A stretch of DNA of 10,925 nucleotides from the NCBI GenBank assembly GCA_902783435.1, contig CACZQV010000084.1, positions 1 through 10,925 of the forward strand, read 5' to 3'. A program made the position numbers and the translations under genes. Of the stretch, positions 10,627 through 10,925 are shown in pieces. Within the stretch, counting starts at the first letter, position 1, and every line of letters begins with the position of its first letter. The notes beneath the pieces are model-generated. The model was not told the origin of the DNA. It searched no databases and saw only the letters and a list, made by a program, of their open reading frames with translations. Source of the DNA: an uncultured Erysipelotrichaceae bacterium. Lineage in GTDB: Bacteria; Bacillota_I; Bacilli_A; RF39; UBA660.

Positions 10627-10925
10627 ATATTATTTTTATTAAAACTTCTTCTATTTCTTTTATAATCATTTCCTTATTTTTACTTCTTACGTCATCAATT
10701 GCTTTTATTTCTTTATTATAGTATTTATCATTATCTCTATCATAAATACTTATATAGATAATATTATCTTCTCCTACAAGATTAGCTTTATCTACTCTAT
10801 TTATTTTACCAGTAATACCTACTCCATAATTACTATTAGTAAATAAAGATATATTCTTACTCATTTCTATAGCAGTTTCCATACTATAAACACTATATTT
10901 ATCTATAACATCTTTATTAACACCC
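10625..10925 (-). CDS. CinA C-terminal (PncC-type) protein, 5' end outside window
   Basis: About 100 codons of the C-terminal part are present and the frame is open to the right edge, so the ATG at 10882 is internal. The order GVNKDVIDKYSVYS, AIEMSKNI, NYGVGITG, then IIYISIYD matches the CinA-C/PncC domain (in E. coli GVREETL..., ...AVSISGIAGP...). PncC deamidates nicotinamide mononucleotide to the nicotinate form in pyridine nucleotide recycling. The usual GIAGPxGG loop is replaced by TGKINRVDKANLVGEDN, so this is a divergent branch and activity is unproven. The active-site Ser region (ESCTGG) would lie to the right and cannot be checked. Whether the gene also has the N-terminal MoCF-like domain is unknown. 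The stop overlaps the next gene's ribosome site, showing one operon. Confidence 0.8.
   Translation of the reverse strand, partial: GVNKDVIDKYSVYSMETAIEMSKNISLFTNSNYGVGITGKINRVDKANLVGEDNIIYISIYDRDNDKYYNKEIKAIDDVRSKNKEMIIKEIEEVLIKII

Overview
This window is an AT-rich stretch (roughly a quarter G+C by eye) in which every supported gene lies on the minus strand, so transcription runs from right to left. Shine-Dalgarno sequences are strong (GGAGG, GAGGTGAT). Trp is written TGG and no frame needs TGA as a sense codon. There are signal peptides, a lipobox and NPxTGDN wall-sorting-type tails. Together these suggest a Gram-positive, low-GC Bacillota genome, probably an uncultured gut member of the RF39 or Mollicutes-neighbour type. 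That placement is inference from composition and surface-protein style, not from a marker gene.

Right part (10925 to about 8064): an incomplete cinA/pncC-type gene, a short divergent RlmN/Cfr-type radical SAM gene, NAD kinase, and then a protein with a Nudix-like domain and a C-terminal winged helix (NrtR type). CinA-C proteins act on NMN, NadK makes NADP, and NrtR proteins sense NAD metabolites, so three of the four genes point to NAD(P) metabolism. The first three are tightly packed. The fourth has its own promoter inside the end of nadK and ends in a hairpin terminator.

Middle part (7971 to 4530): a 211-residue Cys-rich, probably zinc-binding protein of unknown function, then an 890-residue secreted repeat protein. 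The latter has two beta-helix-like regions around one Listeria-Bacteroides repeat and ends in an NPETGDN anchor. Each gene has its own -10 box, and each ends in a terminator that overlaps its stop codon.

Left-middle part (4491 to 1258): a GNAT acetyltransferase followed 12 bases later by a CYTH-superfamily protein; a membrane-bound XRE regulator with a good promoter; a small lipoprotein; and a two-gene unit made of a protein with a phage-type WDGH-like domain and an overlapping 108-residue unknown.

Left edge (1086 to 1): the first 362 codons of a secreted protein that runs off the window. It carries an NPKTGDN motif and a hydrophobic hairpin in its middle, followed by a second extracellular-looking region. 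No RNA genes, CRISPR arrays, insertion sequences or attachment sites were seen. No stretch longer than 300 bases lacks a gene; the longest gap is 1087-1257.
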